Shown one piece after another: positions 17,440 through 26,870 of a stretch of DNA of 64,000 bases. A program made the position numbers and the translations under genes. The DNA lies in assembly GCA_004193555.1 (NCBI GenBank), contig RPGP01000001.1, positions 732,790-796,789 on the forward strand, given 5' to 3'. The first letter of the stretch is position 1. Every line of letters begins with the position of its first letter. The notes beneath the pieces are model-generated. The model worked only from the letters and a program-made list of their open reading frames with translations. It was not told the DNA's origin and did no database searches. The DNA comes from Desulfobacteraceae bacterium Eth-SRB1 (lineage in GTDB: Bacteria > Desulfobacterota > Desulfobacteria > Desulfobacterales > ETH-SRB1).

Positions 17440-18658
17440 AAAGAAAAACCCGTTTTTGCAACAATCATTTGAGAGCTTTGATCGGGCAACCACGAGGCTG
17501 CAAAAGGCTTTTGCCGATCTGGAAGAAAAATTTGAGGCCATAAACAAGGAGTTGGATTCCAAAAATATTGAACTGCAAGAAGCCCTGGCAGAGAAAGAAG
17601 AAATAAGCAGCTATCTTCAGAATATCATCGAGAGCCTTACGACCGGTGTGATTGTGGCGGATCTAAAAGGAAAAGCAACGATAATGAATCGATGCGCCGA
17701 GACGTTTACCGGGTTTTTGAGAGAGGATGCCGTGGGGGTGAATGTAAATTTACTGCTTGAAAACAGATTCCCGTCTGATCCGGAAGGACGCTTCGACCTC
17801 AAACATTTTGACGGCGGTGTGGGAGAAAAAATAAGATTGAAAGAAAGGAGATTAGAGATTTTTGCCTCTGCCGTCAAGACAGAGAATGATGAAGAAATAG
17901 GAATGGTTGTTGTTGTTCGCAATATTACAAAAATCGAGAAGCTGGAAGAAAGGGTAAAAAGAACGGAAAAACTTGCTGCAATGGGTGAAACAGCGGCCAA
18001 TATTGCTCACGAAATAAGAAACCCATTAGGGAGTATAGGGCTTTTTGCTTCTTTGTTGATAAAGGAGCTGAAAGAGAAGAAAAACCGTGACAGGGCATCT
18101 CATATCATACGGGCTGTAAATGATATGGACAATAAAATATCCAATCTGCTTATGTTTGCAAGAGATCAAGAGCCGTCGATGAAGGATGTCAGCATCCATA
18201 ATGTGCTTAAAGAGATTATAGCTTTTTCCGAACAGATTATCAAAAAAGAGAATATTCTTCTCATGGTAAACTATGAACATGCTGATCCGATAATTGCCGG
18301 CAATGCAGAGATGCTGAAGCAAATATTTTTGAATCTTATGCTGAACGCTATGCAGGCAATGCCGGAGGAAGGAAACCTTTATATCGAAACTCGAGTTTCT
18401 TGCGCGGGCAACGAGGAAGACATCCCCCGTGGTTCAAACGTGGGAATCAGATTTATGGATACCGGCTGCGGAATACCCGATGAAAACATACAAAAGATAT
18501 TTGATCCTTTTTTTACCACAAAGGGAATGGGGGCAGGTCTTGGCCTTGCCATAGTCCACAATATCGTTGATATTCACGGCGGTTCGATAGATGTAGAAAA
18601 CAACAAAGGCGGCGGGGCTACTTTTAATATTACATTTCCATTGATGATGAATTCGTAA
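17417..18658 (+). CDS. flrB: Cytoplasmic PAS-type sensor histidine kinase, FlrB-like
   Basis: There is no membrane segment. Residues 15-70 form a coiled coil, followed by a PAS domain (~65-180), the DHp helix with the phospho-acceptor His in AHEIRNPLGS, and a HATPase_c domain with N box (LNLMLNAMQAMP), DTGCGIP, FFTTK and GAGLGLAI. The pairing with the FlrC-like activator 213 bp downstream matches polar-flagellate systems, where FlrB/FleS phosphorylates FlrC/FleR to switch on sigma54 class III genes. The last residues (MMNS) and the stop lie inside a GATGAATTCGTAAAAAG repeat. Confidence 0.85.
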   Translation: MGDILGIEKKNPFLQQSFESFDRATTRLQKAFADLEEKFEAINKELDSKNIELQEALAEKEEISSYLQNIIESLTTGVIVADLKGKATIMNRCAETFTGFLREDAVGVNVNLLLENRFPSDPEGRFDLKHFDGGVGEKIRLKERRLEIFASAVKTENDEEIGMVVVVRNITKIEKLEERVKRTEKLAAMGETAANIAHEIRNPLGSIGLFASLLIKELKEKKNRDRASHIIRAVNDMDNKISNLLMFARDQEPSMKDVSIHNVLKEIIAFSEQIIKKENILLMVNYEHADPIIAGNAEMLKQIFLNLMLNAMQAMPEEGNLYIETRVSCAGNEEDIPRGSNVGIRFMDTGCGIPDENIQKIFDPFFTTKGMGAGLGLAIVHNIVDIHGGSIDVENNKGGGATFNITFPLMMNS

Positions 18659-18862
18659 AAAGTCGAATTCATCAGGTGTTAAGTGTAAAGTGTTAGGTTA
18701 AAGCAATTATCTGTTTTATCAAATTCTTAACACTTAACACTTAACACCTAACACTTAACACGTTTCGTAAAAAGCTAAGTTATGACTCGTTCCCATGCTC
18801 CTGCGTGGGAATGCATACTGTCAACCCTTAACCTTGAACCCTGAACTGTGAACCTTGAACTG
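18644..18862. repeat. Composite repeat block between flrB and flrC
   Basis: In order: the hairpin GATGAATTCGTAAAAAGTC/GAATTCATC; an inverted pair of the GTGTTAAGTGTAAAGTG / TTAACACTTAACACC words; the hairpin TTCCCATGCTCCTGCGTGGGAA (18789-18811); and TGAACC-type words (CCTTGAACCCTGAACTGTG). No gene or promoter is seen in it. Confidence 0.8.
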
Positions 18863-18871
18863 TGGAGAGCT

Positions 18872-20278
18872 ATGAAAACAAAAACGATTCTAATTGTTGA
18901 CGATGAGCCCTCAATGAGGATTGCTCTTTCCGAATCTCTAAAGAGTTGCGGATATAAAGTTGAAGTCTCAGGGAGTGGCGCTGATGCTCTTGAAAAATTT
19001 CAGGAGGATAAATTTGAAGTGGTTATAACCGACATAAGGATGCCCGGAATGTCCGGCATGGATGTCCTGCGTGGCATTAAAAAGATTTCTTCTAAAACTC
19101 CTGTTATTGTCATAACGGCTTACGGGACGGTCAATACCGCAGTCGAAGCTATGAAAGAAGGGGCCGCGGATTTCATCATGAAGCCCTTCTCAATAGATCA
19201 TCTCGAATTGCTTGTTAAAAAAGTGGTGGCTGAAAAACAAGGAAAAAGGGAAGGTAAATCAAAGCATAATTTAAAAGGATGCTTGTCCCGGAAAAAAACG
19301 ATTATTACAGAAGATAAAAAAATGCTTGCCCTTCTGGAGTTGCTGAAAGGTGTGTCCGGAAGCAAATCAAGCGTTCTGATACAAGGGGAAAGCGGTACGG
19401 GGAAGGAGCTAATTGCCCGGTATATACACCTTCACAGCGGCAGGGCAGATATGCCGTTTGTGGCGGTAAATTGTGCGGCTATCCCTTATAATCTTCTTGA
19501 GAGCGAAATGTTCGGGCATGAAAAGGGCGCATTTACCGGTGCGTCCCGAATGAGGCTTGGCAAATTCGAATTAGCCGGTGGCGGAACATTGTTGTTAGAT
19601 GAAATCAGTGAAATGGATGTTCAGCTTCAGGCGAAGCTCCTTCGGGTTATACAGGAATCCGAAATCGACAGGCTGGGAGGCAAGGCGTCTGTGCCTGTAG
19701 ATGTTAGAATAATTGCCACAACAAATGCGGATTTAAAAAAATATATTAAGGACAAAAAGTTTCGGGAAGATCTTTATTATCGTTTGAATGTTGTACCTGT
19801 GAACATTCCTCCACTGAGAGAAAGAAAAGGGGATATGCCGTTACTCTGCGGTCATTTTCTGGAAAAGTACAGCCGGCTCGGCAAGACGGCCAAGCCCGTG
19901 TTATCGAAGGAAGTTGAGCAACTACTTGAAAGTTATAACTGGCCTGGCAATGTAAGGGAGCTGGAAAATGTGATTGAGAGGGCGGTGCTGCTGTCCGGTG
20001 GCGAAAGGATTCTGCCTGAACATCTCTATCTGGAAAAAGAAGGCGAGAGTCGCCGACAACCGGTGGAAGCATCGTTAAAATTGGTTGCCTCAGAAGACAC
20101 CACGTTAAAGGAGATGGAAAAAAAACTTATATTTAAAACTCTGGAAAAGGCGGAAGGAAACAGGACCAGGGCATCAGAAGTTTTAGGCATAAGTGTGCGA
20201 ACTATTCGTAACAAACTCAATGGATATAAACAGGGGTCAGGGGTTAGAAGGTTAGAGGGTCAGAGGGTCAGAGGGTGA
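18872..20278 (+). CDS. flrC: Sigma54-dependent response regulator, FlrC-like
   Basis: The receiver domain (VVDDEP-like start LIVDDEPS, phospho-acceptor Asp in VVITDIRMPGMSG, Lys in MKPF) is followed by an AAA+ domain with GESGTGKE (Walker A), the sigma54-contact loop GAFTGA, GGGTLLLDEI (Walker B) and the R-finger region, then a Fis-type HTH (NRTRASEVLGISVRTIRNKL). The start is ATG 18872 behind GGAGAG. It is the likely activator of the seven sigma54 sites in the window. The C-terminal tail (GSGVRRLEGQRVRG) is encoded by intergenic repeat words. Confidence 0.92.
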   Translation: MKTKTILIVDDEPSMRIALSESLKSCGYKVEVSGSGADALEKFQEDKFEVVITDIRMPGMSGMDVLRGIKKISSKTPVIVITAYGTVNTAVEAMKEGAADFIMKPFSIDHLELLVKKVVAEKQGKREGKSKHNLKGCLSRKKTIITEDKKMLALLELLKGVSGSKSSVLIQGESGTGKELIARYIHLHSGRADMPFVAVNCAAIPYNLLESEMFGHEKGAFTGASRMRLGKFELAGGGTLLLDEISEMDVQLQAKLLRVIQESEIDRLGGKASVPVDVRIIATTNADLKKYIKDKKFREDLYYRLNVVPVNIPPLRERKGDMPLLCGHFLEKYSRLGKTAKPVLSKEVEQLLESYNWPGNVRELENVIERAVLLSGGERILPEHLYLEKEGESRRQPVEASLKLVASEDTTLKEMEKKLIFKTLEKAEGNRTRASEVLGISVRTIRNKLNGYKQGSGVRRLEGQRVRG

Positions 20279-20395
20279 GAGGATTAGAGGATTAGAGGGT
20301 GAGAAGGTGAGAAGAGCAGAAGGGAAGAGGGTGAGAAGTTTTGTTTTTGAACTTTTTACTAATCTTCTTACCTTCTGATCTTCTAACTTTCTGCT
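20232..20395. repeat. GGGGTCAG and AGAAGGT word cluster at the end of flrC
   Basis: The left arm is GGGGTCAGGGGTTAGAAGG..., the core is AAGTTTTGTTTTTGA then TTTTTACTAATCTTCTTACC, and the right arm is CTTCTAAC. The left arm overlaps the last ~14 codons of flrC. Confidence 0.8.
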
Positions 20396-20405
20396 TTCAT
20401 GCATC

Positions 20406-20422
20406 CTGGTATGAGTATTGCA
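20406..20422 (+). promoter_or_regulatory. Sigma54 promoter of the flgB operon
   Basis: CCTGGTATGAGTATTGCAC: GG 20408-20409, 10 nt, GC 20420-20421. It lies between two repeat hairpins and about 95 bp before flgB. Confidence 0.75.
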
Positions 20423-20428
20423 CAAAAA

Positions 20429-20502
20429 CAGTTCACGGTTATCGGTTTATACTATTTTCTTTGATTAACTGTAAACCGTGAACTGTGAACCGTAAACCCT
20501 GA
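20429..20502. repeat. GGTTTACGGTTCACGG-word hairpin before flgB
   Basis: CAGTTCACGGTTATCGGTTTA pairs with the inverted words TAAACCGTGAACTGTGAACCG, forming a long leader hairpin just before the GAGAGGA ribosome site of flgB. Confidence 0.75.
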
Positions 20503-20515
20503 GAGGAATGTCATT

Positions 20516-20857
20516 ATGGATGCGCTATTTGGTAAAACCATAGAAATGTTGTCTGCTGTTTTGGATTTTCGATCGGAAAGGCATAAGGTGATAGTTTCAA
20601 ACATAGCAAATATAGATACTCCAAACTACAGGCCCAAGGATATTGTTTTCAAAGAAGAGTTGGACGCCTTTATCAGTAATGAAGATGGGGCAACAATTGG
20701 TAAAACCGATTACGAGGTAATCGATTCAGGGGAAAGTGTCAACCTTGACACTGAAATGGCAAAACTGGCGGAAAACAATCTTATGCATAATCTTACCGTA
20801 GAGCTGCTGGCAAGAAAGTTCAGGGGCTTGAATACTGTTTTGAGGGAGACAAAATAA
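20516..20857 (+). CDS. flgB: Flagellar basal-body rod protein FlgB
   Basis: A 113-residue proximal rod subunit with the rod-family N-terminus SNIANIDTPNYRPKD and a C-terminal helix (NNLMHNLTVELLARKF). The length is normal. It starts behind GAGAGGAATGTCATT and leads an operon with flgC 1 bp downstream. Transcription is from the sigma54 site at 20406. Confidence 0.95.
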   Translation: MDALFGKTIEMLSAVLDFRSERHKVIVSNIANIDTPNYRPKDIVFKEELDAFISNEDGATIGKTDYEVIDSGESVNLDTEMAKLAENNLMHNLTVELLARKFRGLNTVLRETK

Positions 20858-20858
20858 T

Positions 20859-21272
20859 ATGGAATTCATGCCGGCTTTTAGGGTTTGCTCTTCAGGGCTT
20901 GCGGCCCAGAGGGCAAAGATGGACGTTATTGTATCGAATCTTGCCAACATTAACACAACGCGTACGCCTGAGGGTGGACCGTACAGAAGAAAAGTCATTA
21001 TTTTTTCTTCTGAGCCGGTAGAAGGCAGTTTTGATGATATCTTGCGCAGGGTAAAGGTGGAAGATATTGTGGAAGAAAAAGAGAGCATAAGGATGGTCTT
21101 TGATCCGGCTCATCCCGACGCAGACTCAGAGGGCATTGTGGCCATGCCTGACATCAATACAGTTGCTGAAATGGCAGATATGATTACTGCAAACAGGGCG
21201 TATGAGGCTTGCGTTACCGCATTCGATGCAACAAAAAACATGGCGCTCAAGGCGCTGGAATTAGGGAAATAG
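20859..21272 (+). CDS. flgC: Flagellar basal-body rod protein FlgC
   Basis: A 137-residue rod protein. The N-terminus has LANINTTRTPEGGPYRRK and the C-terminus has VAEMADMITANRAYEACVTA, both FlgC hallmarks. It lies in the canonical order flgB-flgC-fliE. Confidence 0.95.
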   Translation: MEFMPAFRVCSSGLAAQRAKMDVIVSNLANINTTRTPEGGPYRRKVIIFSSEPVEGSFDDILRRVKVEDIVEEKESIRMVFDPAHPDADSEGIVAMPDINTVAEMADMITANRAYEACVTAFDATKNMALKALELGK

Positions 21273-21278
21273 GTGCAT

Positions 21279-21462
21279 AGTATAGAACTTTCCTTTTCTA
21301 AATAACAAATCACAAATATCAAATAAATTACAATGACCAAAACCCCAAACCCGTATATGATCTTTGATCTTGAAGAAAGAACATGTTTTGGTCATTGAAT
21401 ATTGAAATTTGGGATTTATTTGTAATTTGATACTTGAAATTTGGGATTTTATAAGTTCACGG
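21279..21462. repeat. AT-rich inverted repeat (CAAATAACAAATTTC-type, ATGACCAAAA core) between flgC and fliE
   Basis: AAATAACAAATCACAAATATC and TGACCAAAACCCC on the left pair with GTTTTGGTCATTGAATATTG and AATTTGGGATTTATTTG on the right. The same family recurs at 55672-55790. Confidence 0.85.
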
Positions 21463-21474
21463 AGGCGTTTAAAG

Positions 21475-21777
21475 ATGAATGATATGTTGATTCGGGGCGA
21501 TCTGATACCCCCGGTTTCAGATACTTCGGGAAAAAGCGGTAAAGTCGGGGAAAACGATGGTTCTTTCAGCAATGTTTTAAAGGACAAAATCGGGGAAATC
21601 AACAAACTTCAATTGGATGCCGATGCCGCTATCGCAAAGGTGGAACTCAGTGATTCAGGGAGCATTCATGAGGCAATGATTGCCATGGAAAAGGCAAGTA
21701 TTTCCTTCAAGACAATGCTGCAGGTAAGGAACAAAATGTTAGAGGCATATCAGGAAGTCATGCGGATGCAGGTGTAA
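21475..21777 (+). CDS. fliE: FliE, MS-ring/rod junction protein
   Basis: About 100 residues. The start is ATG 21475, behind GGAGG. The C-terminal half has the FliE pattern (HEAMIAMEKASISFKTMLQVRNKMLEAYQEVMRMQV). FliE joins the rod to the MS ring. Repeat words of the GGGRTCAG and CAACCAGC type fill the 80 bp before fliF. Confidence 0.93.
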   Translation: MNDMLIRGDLIPPVSDTSGKSGKVGENDGSFSNVLKDKIGEINKLQLDADAAIAKVELSDSGSIHEAMIAMEKASISFKTMLQVRNKMLEAYQEVMRMQV

Positions 21778-21778
21778 A

Positions 21779-21846
21779 AGATAGGGATCGGGGGCCAGGG
21801 ATCAGGGGTCGGAAAATCAAGTAACGAGCAACCAGCAAACCACTTG
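21779..21846. repeat. GGGATCGGGGG / CAACCAGCAA word tract before fliF
   Basis: Words of the GGGRTCAG family are followed by AACGAGCAACCAGCAA. They fill the fliE-fliF gap. The GAAAGGGA before fliF serves as the ribosome site. Confidence 0.65.
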
Positions 21847-21857
21847 AAAGGGAATAT

Positions 21858-23432
21858 ATGGATTCGGTATTTCAATTTTTTTCTCAGTTAGTGGAAACCT
21901 TTAAATCATTACCAACATCGAAAAGATTATCCATTCTTATTGTTGCCGTTATTACTTTAATCAGCATAGTCGCATTTGTCGTTTTTGTAAATCAGAAAGA
22001 ATACAGGACGCTTTTTTCCAACCTTTCTACCGAGGATGCAGGTGGGATTGTTGCTGCATTGCAGAAAAAAAAGATTCCATACAAGGTATCTTCTGCCGGC
22101 GAGTCCATATTGGTTCCTGCTGAATATGTTTCTGAATTAAGGCTCGACCTGGCTGCTTCAGGGCTGCCCATGGGCGGGGGAGTTGGTTTTGAAATATTTG
22201 ACAAAAAGAATTTCGGAGTTACCGATTTTGTACAGCAGCTCAATTATCAAAGGGCGCTCCAGGGGGAATTATCACGCACAATCAGCGGCCTGGATGAGAT
22301 TCAACATAGCAGGGTTCATATCGTAATACCTAAGAAATCACTTTTTGTTGAAAAACAGGCAAAACCTACCGCTTCGGTTGTTATAAAACTAAAAACAGGC
22401 AGGAAGCTGCGGGCATCTCAGGTAGAAGGCGTAGCCTCCCTCGTGGCCGGCAGCGTGGAAGGGATGAGTCCTGAAGAGGTAATGATAGTTGACAGCAGGG
22501 GGAATATCCTGTCAATGGCCAAAAGCGGGTCTCAATTGTCGAAGCAAACAGATTCACAAATGGAATTTCAAAGAAATGTAGAAAAGAATCTATCTGACAG
22601 GATTCAATCCATGCTGGAAAAGGTGGTGGGAGAAGGAAAGGTTGTGGCAAGGGTTTCCGCTGTTCTTGATTTTAGAGTTATGGAAAAAACAGAGGAATCC
22701 TACGATCCTGAAGAACCTGTTGTGAGGAGCATGCACCGCAGGAGCGAAAAGTCGAGTGCGCCCGTTACAGGAGGAAAAAGCACTGTCAGCTCCACCAGCG
22801 GACAGAGTGCAAAATCCTATGGAACAGATCATGAAAAAACTGATGAAATAGTCAATTATGAAATAAACAGGGTTGTCAGCAAGACTGTAATGCCTGTGGG
22901 AAAAGTGGAAAAATTGTCAATGGCTGTGCTGGTAGATGGTGTTTACAACAAAAATGATAAGGGTGTTGAAGAGTTTCAGCCAAGATCGAAAAAAGAAATA
23001 GAGACCCTGGAAGACCTTGTTAAAAGGTCGGTTGGTTTTGATGATGAAAGGGGTGACCAGATAGTGGTAACCAGCATCTCTTTCAGAAAAGTCGAACTGG
23101 AAACCGGGTTTGTTGAGGAGGGTTTCTGGAAGACTAAAGCATATCTGATTGTTCCGTTCATAAAACACTTTGTTTCATTAATTGTTTTTATAGTTGTGTT
23201 GTTTTTTATTCTGCGTCCTTTAATCAAATTCATTATGACAAAAGACAGGAACAAAAAGATCGGCGCAGTGGAATTGCCTCCTGTTGGCGTTGCTGAGTTG
23301 CCGGGTAAAAATATTTCTCTGGATCTGGGAGAAGAAATGGATGAAAGTCTCAAAGGCCTGGATGTTGTCAGGGAGTTGGCTGGTCGGGATTCCAGAAACT
23401 TTGCGGAATTATTGAGGAACTGGCTTAGATAA
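21858..23432 (+). CDS. fliF: Flagellar MS-ring protein FliF
   Basis: 524 residues. TM1 is at ~23-47 and TM2 at ~435-457, enclosing the periplasmic ring-building motifs (YRTLFSNLSTEDAGGIVAAL, LPMGGGVGFEIFDK, QRALQGELSRTI, HIVIPKKSLFV). The C-terminal cytoplasmic tail (RELAGRDSRNFAELLRNWL) binds FliG. It forms the housing of the export gate. Confidence 0.97.
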   Translation: MDSVFQFFSQLVETFKSLPTSKRLSILIVAVITLISIVAFVVFVNQKEYRTLFSNLSTEDAGGIVAALQKKKIPYKVSSAGESILVPAEYVSELRLDLAASGLPMGGGVGFEIFDKKNFGVTDFVQQLNYQRALQGELSRTISGLDEIQHSRVHIVIPKKSLFVEKQAKPTASVVIKLKTGRKLRASQVEGVASLVAGSVEGMSPEEVMIVDSRGNILSMAKSGSQLSKQTDSQMEFQRNVEKNLSDRIQSMLEKVVGEGKVVARVSAVLDFRVMEKTEESYDPEEPVVRSMHRRSEKSSAPVTGGKSTVSSTSGQSAKSYGTDHEKTDEIVNYEINRVVSKTVMPVGKVEKLSMAVLVDGVYNKNDKGVEEFQPRSKKEIETLEDLVKRSVGFDDERGDQIVVTSISFRKVELETGFVEEGFWKTKAYLIVPFIKHFVSLIVFIVVLFFILRPLIKFIMTKDRNKKIGAVELPPVGVAELPGKNISLDLGEEMDESLKGLDVVRELAGRDSRNFAELLRNWLR

Positions 23433-23435
23433 CAG

Positions 23436-23598
23436 TTCAGGGGTCAGGGGTCAGGGATCGGAGGGGTAGAAAATTAGAGGGTGAGAAGGTGAGAAGTTTT
23501 GTTTTTGAGTTCTTTACTAATCTTCTCATCTTCTTACCTTCTAATCTTCTTGCATTACAACGACCTTCTGATCTTCTAACTTTCTATTTTTGAACCCT
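23436..23598. repeat. GGGGTCAG tract plus AGAAGGT hairpin between fliF and fliG
   Basis: CAGGGGTCAGGGGTCAGGG is followed by an AGAAGGT hairpin with the shared core AAGTTTTGTTTTTGA then TACTAATCTTCTCATCTTC. No gene is present; the gap is 182 bp. Confidence 0.8.
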
Positions 23599-23614
23599 GA
23601 ACAAGGAAAATTGT

Positions 23615-24622
23615 ATGAGCATGACAAAGGAAGAAAAGGCGGCGGTGCTGCTTTTGGCTTTGGACGAAGAAGTGGCGGCAGATGTAATGAAAAATCTCGC
23701 GCCGGATGAGATCAGACGTGTCGGAAAATGTATGACAGGGTTAAGCAGTTTGGCGAATGAAGATGTAGGAAGTGTTGCGAGGGAATTTTGTTCGCTTGCC
23801 AGGGAAAAAGGGAATAGAATCATGTCTGTTCAAGGTAGCGCCGTCGAAAATATTGTATTAAAAGCCCTCGGAGAAATGAAGGGGAAAGAGCTCTTAAAAA
23901 CAATTGAAGACGGAGGTTTTTTAATAGAGAGCCCGACCATTGAAAATTTGAGGAATACAGATACACGGATATTGATTGATGCCACAAAGATGGAACATCC
24001 ACAGACCACAGCCCTTATATTAGCGCATTTGAGGCCTGAACAGACATCTGAAATTATGGAAGAATTTTCTCCTGACAAGCAAGAAGACATCGCAAGAAGA
24101 ATCGCTACGCTTGGAAGCGTCCCGCGTGACTTTATGGAGGATATGGCGAGAACGCTTGAATCGGAAATGGTTGCGGAAAGGGATAGCGGAGAACAAATTG
24201 GCGGAGTCAAGATGCTTGCAGAAATTTTAAACAGGATGAGCCAGTCAAATGAAAGCAGGATTTTAGAATCGATTGAAAAGGCAAACGCGGATTTAGCGGC
24301 TGATATCAAAAACTTTATGTTTACTTTTGATGATATTTTCAATTTGGATGACAGGAGTATGAGAATGTTGCTTGAGGAGGTAGATCGTGAAGTTTTGGCC
24401 TGCGCCATCAAAATAATTGACAGTGAAATGAGAGAAAAAATTTTAAAAAATATGTCAAAGCGCGCTGCTGGGATGCTCAAGGAAGATATAGAGGTTATGC
24501 CACCCAAAAGGCTGTCGGAGGTTGAAAAAAACCAGAAAACGATTATTGAGACCGCAAAGAGACTGGAAGATGAAGATAAGATAACAATAACAACGGGCCA
24601 TGACGATGATGTATTTGTCTGA
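23615..24622 (+). CDS. fliG: Flagellar motor switch protein FliG
   Basis: 335 residues, normal length. It has three armadillo-like domains. The EHPQT-type motif reads MEHPQTTALILAHL, and the C-terminal torque helix carries alternating charges (DDRSMRMLLEEVDREVL). It contacts FliF, FliM and the MotA stator ring. It overlaps fliH by 23 bp. Confidence 0.97.
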   Translation: MSMTKEEKAAVLLLALDEEVAADVMKNLAPDEIRRVGKCMTGLSSLANEDVGSVAREFCSLAREKGNRIMSVQGSAVENIVLKALGEMKGKELLKTIEDGGFLIESPTIENLRNTDTRILIDATKMEHPQTTALILAHLRPEQTSEIMEEFSPDKQEDIARRIATLGSVPRDFMEDMARTLESEMVAERDSGEQIGGVKMLAEILNRMSQSNESRILESIEKANADLAADIKNFMFTFDDIFNLDDRSMRMLLEEVDREVLACAIKIIDSEMREKILKNMSKRAAGMLKEDIEVMPPKRLSEVEKNQKTIIETAKRLEDEDKITITTGHDDDVFV

Positions 24623-25328
24623 TTTCAACAAAGTTGTTAAGGCGCAGGACATTAAACTTACAGACCCGCCTGCCACTGCGAGGCACAAACGTGGAGGTTC
24701 GAGGGAAAAAGCCCTGGCTCGCTTTGTTCGGGGTATATGTCATATCCCTGCAAATGAAGCAGGTTTTAATGTCCGTGGGAACAACTTGGATATCGGTTCT
24801 GAGATTGAAGAACCCGGGGAACAGATAGAGGAAAGAATAAAAATTGCAGCAAAAGAAGCCTATGACAGAGGATTTTCAAAAGGGCTGACACAAGGCATAG
24901 AACGGGGGGGAAAAAAGTTGTCTCTTGCTGTAGAATCTGTTGCAAAACTGATCAGAGAATTAAAAATATTGAAAGAGGAGCTTCTAAAAAGCTCTGAAAA
25001 AAAAATAATTGATCTTGTTTTCTTAATAGCCGGAAAGGTTATACATAAGGAGGTGAGCACAGGCAGGGAAGTTGTCATGTCCGTGCTTAGCGATGCGATG
25101 AGAAATATGCAGGAGAGAGATGGTATCAGTATCCGGCTGAACCCAGAAGATCACCGTTACATAACAGAGGCAAAACCCGATTTCTTAGATAGTTTCGGTG
25201 ATATATTGATTGAAAATGATGAAAAAATCGGTCAGGGCGGGGCAGTGATAAAAACAGATTCAGTAACACTCGATGCCAGGCTGGACCAGCAGTTGGATAA
25301 GATCAGGGAATCGTTGATAGGCTCTTAG
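24600..25328 (+). CDS. fliH: Flagellar export stator protein FliH
   Basis: 242 residues. A variable N-terminus is followed by a helical stalk with GxxxG-like spacing (AYDRGFSKGLTQGIERGG) and a V-ATPase-E-like C-terminus (IRLNPEDHRYI, ILIENDEKIGQGGAVIKTDSVTLDARLD split over residues ~170-225). FliH regulates the FliI ATPase. It is translationally coupled to fliG by overlap. Confidence 0.9.
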   Translation: MTMMYLSDFNKVVKAQDIKLTDPPATARHKRGGSREKALARFVRGICHIPANEAGFNVRGNNLDIGSEIEEPGEQIEERIKIAAKEAYDRGFSKGLTQGIERGGKKLSLAVESVAKLIRELKILKEELLKSSEKKIIDLVFLIAGKVIHKEVSTGREVVMSVLSDAMRNMQERDGISIRLNPEDHRYITEAKPDFLDSFGDILIENDEKIGQGGAVIKTDSVTLDARLDQQLDKIRESLIGS

Positions 25329-25403
25329 GCTGAAGGCTGTTAGACTGAAGGGAAATGGATAGCTTCAGCCTAACAGTCTAACAGCCTTCAGCCTTCAGCC
25401 TAA
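25329..25403. repeat. GGCTGAAGGCTG-word hairpin between fliH and fliI
   Basis: The left arm is GGCTGAAGGCTGTTAGACTG and the right arm is CAGTCTAACAGCCTTCAGCC. The hairpin ends 5 bp before the fliI start, leaving no recognisable Shine-Dalgarno site. Confidence 0.85.
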
Positions 25404-25407
25404 ATAA

Positions 25408-26715
25408 ATGGATTTTGAGAAATATCATAGAATAATTAAGGCTACAAACCCCTTTAATGTCTATGGAAAGGTAAGCGGGGTTATTGGTCTTCTAGTAAAA
25501 GGCTATAATCCTGGGACTTCCATAGGCAAGATGTGCCGGATTTATCCGAATGGCAACAACAGGACAATCGGCGCGGAAGTTGTGGGATTCAGGGAAGAAA
25601 AGGTTCTTTTAATGCCTTTCGGAAACCTTGATAGTGTTGGCCCCGGCTGCAGGATTCTTTCCACAGGGAAAAAGTCGAATGTCAAAGTAGGTCATAATCT
25701 TCTCGGAAGGGTCATCGATGGTCTGGGCAATCCCATTGATGACAGGGGACCAATAGAATCGGAATGCGAATATCCGATTTATGCTGATCCGATTAATCCT
25801 CTTAAAAGGGGCAGGATAACAAAGCCGATAGACCTTGGAATCAGGGTGATAAATGGGTTGTTCGGTTGCGGCAGAGGTCAGAGGATGGGGATATTTTCAG
25901 GTTCCGGAGTTGGCAAGAGTTTTCTCCTCGGCATGATTGCGAGAAATACAAAAGCTGATATAAATGTAATCGGACTCGTCGGGGAAAGAGGAAGAGAAGT
26001 ACGTGAATTTATTGAAAATAATCTTGGCGAGGAAGGGCTGTCCAGATCCGTGGTTGTTGTGGCGACATCAGACATGCATCCCCTTATCAGGATGAGGGCG
26101 GCGTATGTGGCGACAGCAATATCGGAATATTTCAGGGATCAGGGAATGGAAGTTCTCCTTATGGTCGATTCGCTGACCAGATTTGCAATGGCGCAGAGAG
26201 AGGTTGGTCTGTCTGTCGGAGAACCTCCAACTGCAAAAGGTTATACACCATCGGTTTTCAGCATTATGCCGAAGCTGCTGGAAAGAGCGGGTAGCTTAGA
26301 AGATAGCGGCAGCATAACAGGTCTTTACACGGTTCTTGTGGAAGGCGATGATTTTAATGAACCGATCGCTGATGCGGCAAGGTCAATTCTGGATGGTCAT
26401 ATAACCCTTGACCGCGGTTTGGCTGCAAGGAATCATTATCCTGCGATAGATGTCACGGAAAGTATCAGCAGGTTGATGGTAGATATTGTGAACGAGAAAC
26501 ATCGGAAGATGGCCGGCGATGTTTTAAACATTGTATCAACCTACAGGAAGGCTGAAGATTTGATTAATATAGGCGCCTACGTGGAAGGAAGCAATCCTGA
26601 AATAGATAATGCAATAAGAATGATAGACAAGGTAAATTCATTTTCAAGGCAGGATATTAACGAAAAGATCAGTTTTGAAGAGAGCAAAGAACAACTCTTT
26701 GCTCTCTTTGATTGA
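25408..26715 (+). CDS. fliI: Flagellar export ATPase FliI
   Basis: 435 residues with the F1-ATPase beta-type fold: Walker A FSGSGVGKSFLLG, ERGREVREF, Walker B LLMVDSLTRFAMAQREVGL and PPTAKGYTPSVF. It supplies energy and substrate handling for export of rod, hook and filament proteins. The start follows an intergenic hairpin with no visible ribosome site. The GTG/TTG alternatives are no better. Confidence 0.96.
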   Translation: MDFEKYHRIIKATNPFNVYGKVSGVIGLLVKGYNPGTSIGKMCRIYPNGNNRTIGAEVVGFREEKVLLMPFGNLDSVGPGCRILSTGKKSNVKVGHNLLGRVIDGLGNPIDDRGPIESECEYPIYADPINPLKRGRITKPIDLGIRVINGLFGCGRGQRMGIFSGSGVGKSFLLGMIARNTKADINVIGLVGERGREVREFIENNLGEEGLSRSVVVVATSDMHPLIRMRAAYVATAISEYFRDQGMEVLLMVDSLTRFAMAQREVGLSVGEPPTAKGYTPSVFSIMPKLLERAGSLEDSGSITGLYTVLVEGDDFNEPIADAARSILDGHITLDRGLAARNHYPAIDVTESISRLMVDIVNEKHRKMAGDVLNIVSTYRKAEDLINIGAYVEGSNPEIDNAIRMIDKVNSFSRQDINEKISFEESKEQLFALFD

Positions 26716-26739
26716 GAGTAGTCGTATAAATTTTCAGAT

Positions 26740-26807
26740 TCTCACGCAAAGGCGCCAAGCTCGCAAAGAAAAAAATAAAACTTAGCGCCTTTGCGCCTTT
26801 GCGTGAG
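26740..26807. repeat. CACGCAAAGGCGC inverted repeat before fliJ
   Basis: CTCACGCAAAGGCGCCAAGC pairs with GCGCCTTTGCGTGAG across an A-rich loop. It fills the middle of the 155-bp fliI-fliJ gap. Confidence 0.85.
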
Positions 26808-26870
26808 GCAATATTTTTAAAGGCGTTGCTGTGAATGGTTGAGTTGTGATTGTCTCTGAATTGAGGTTAT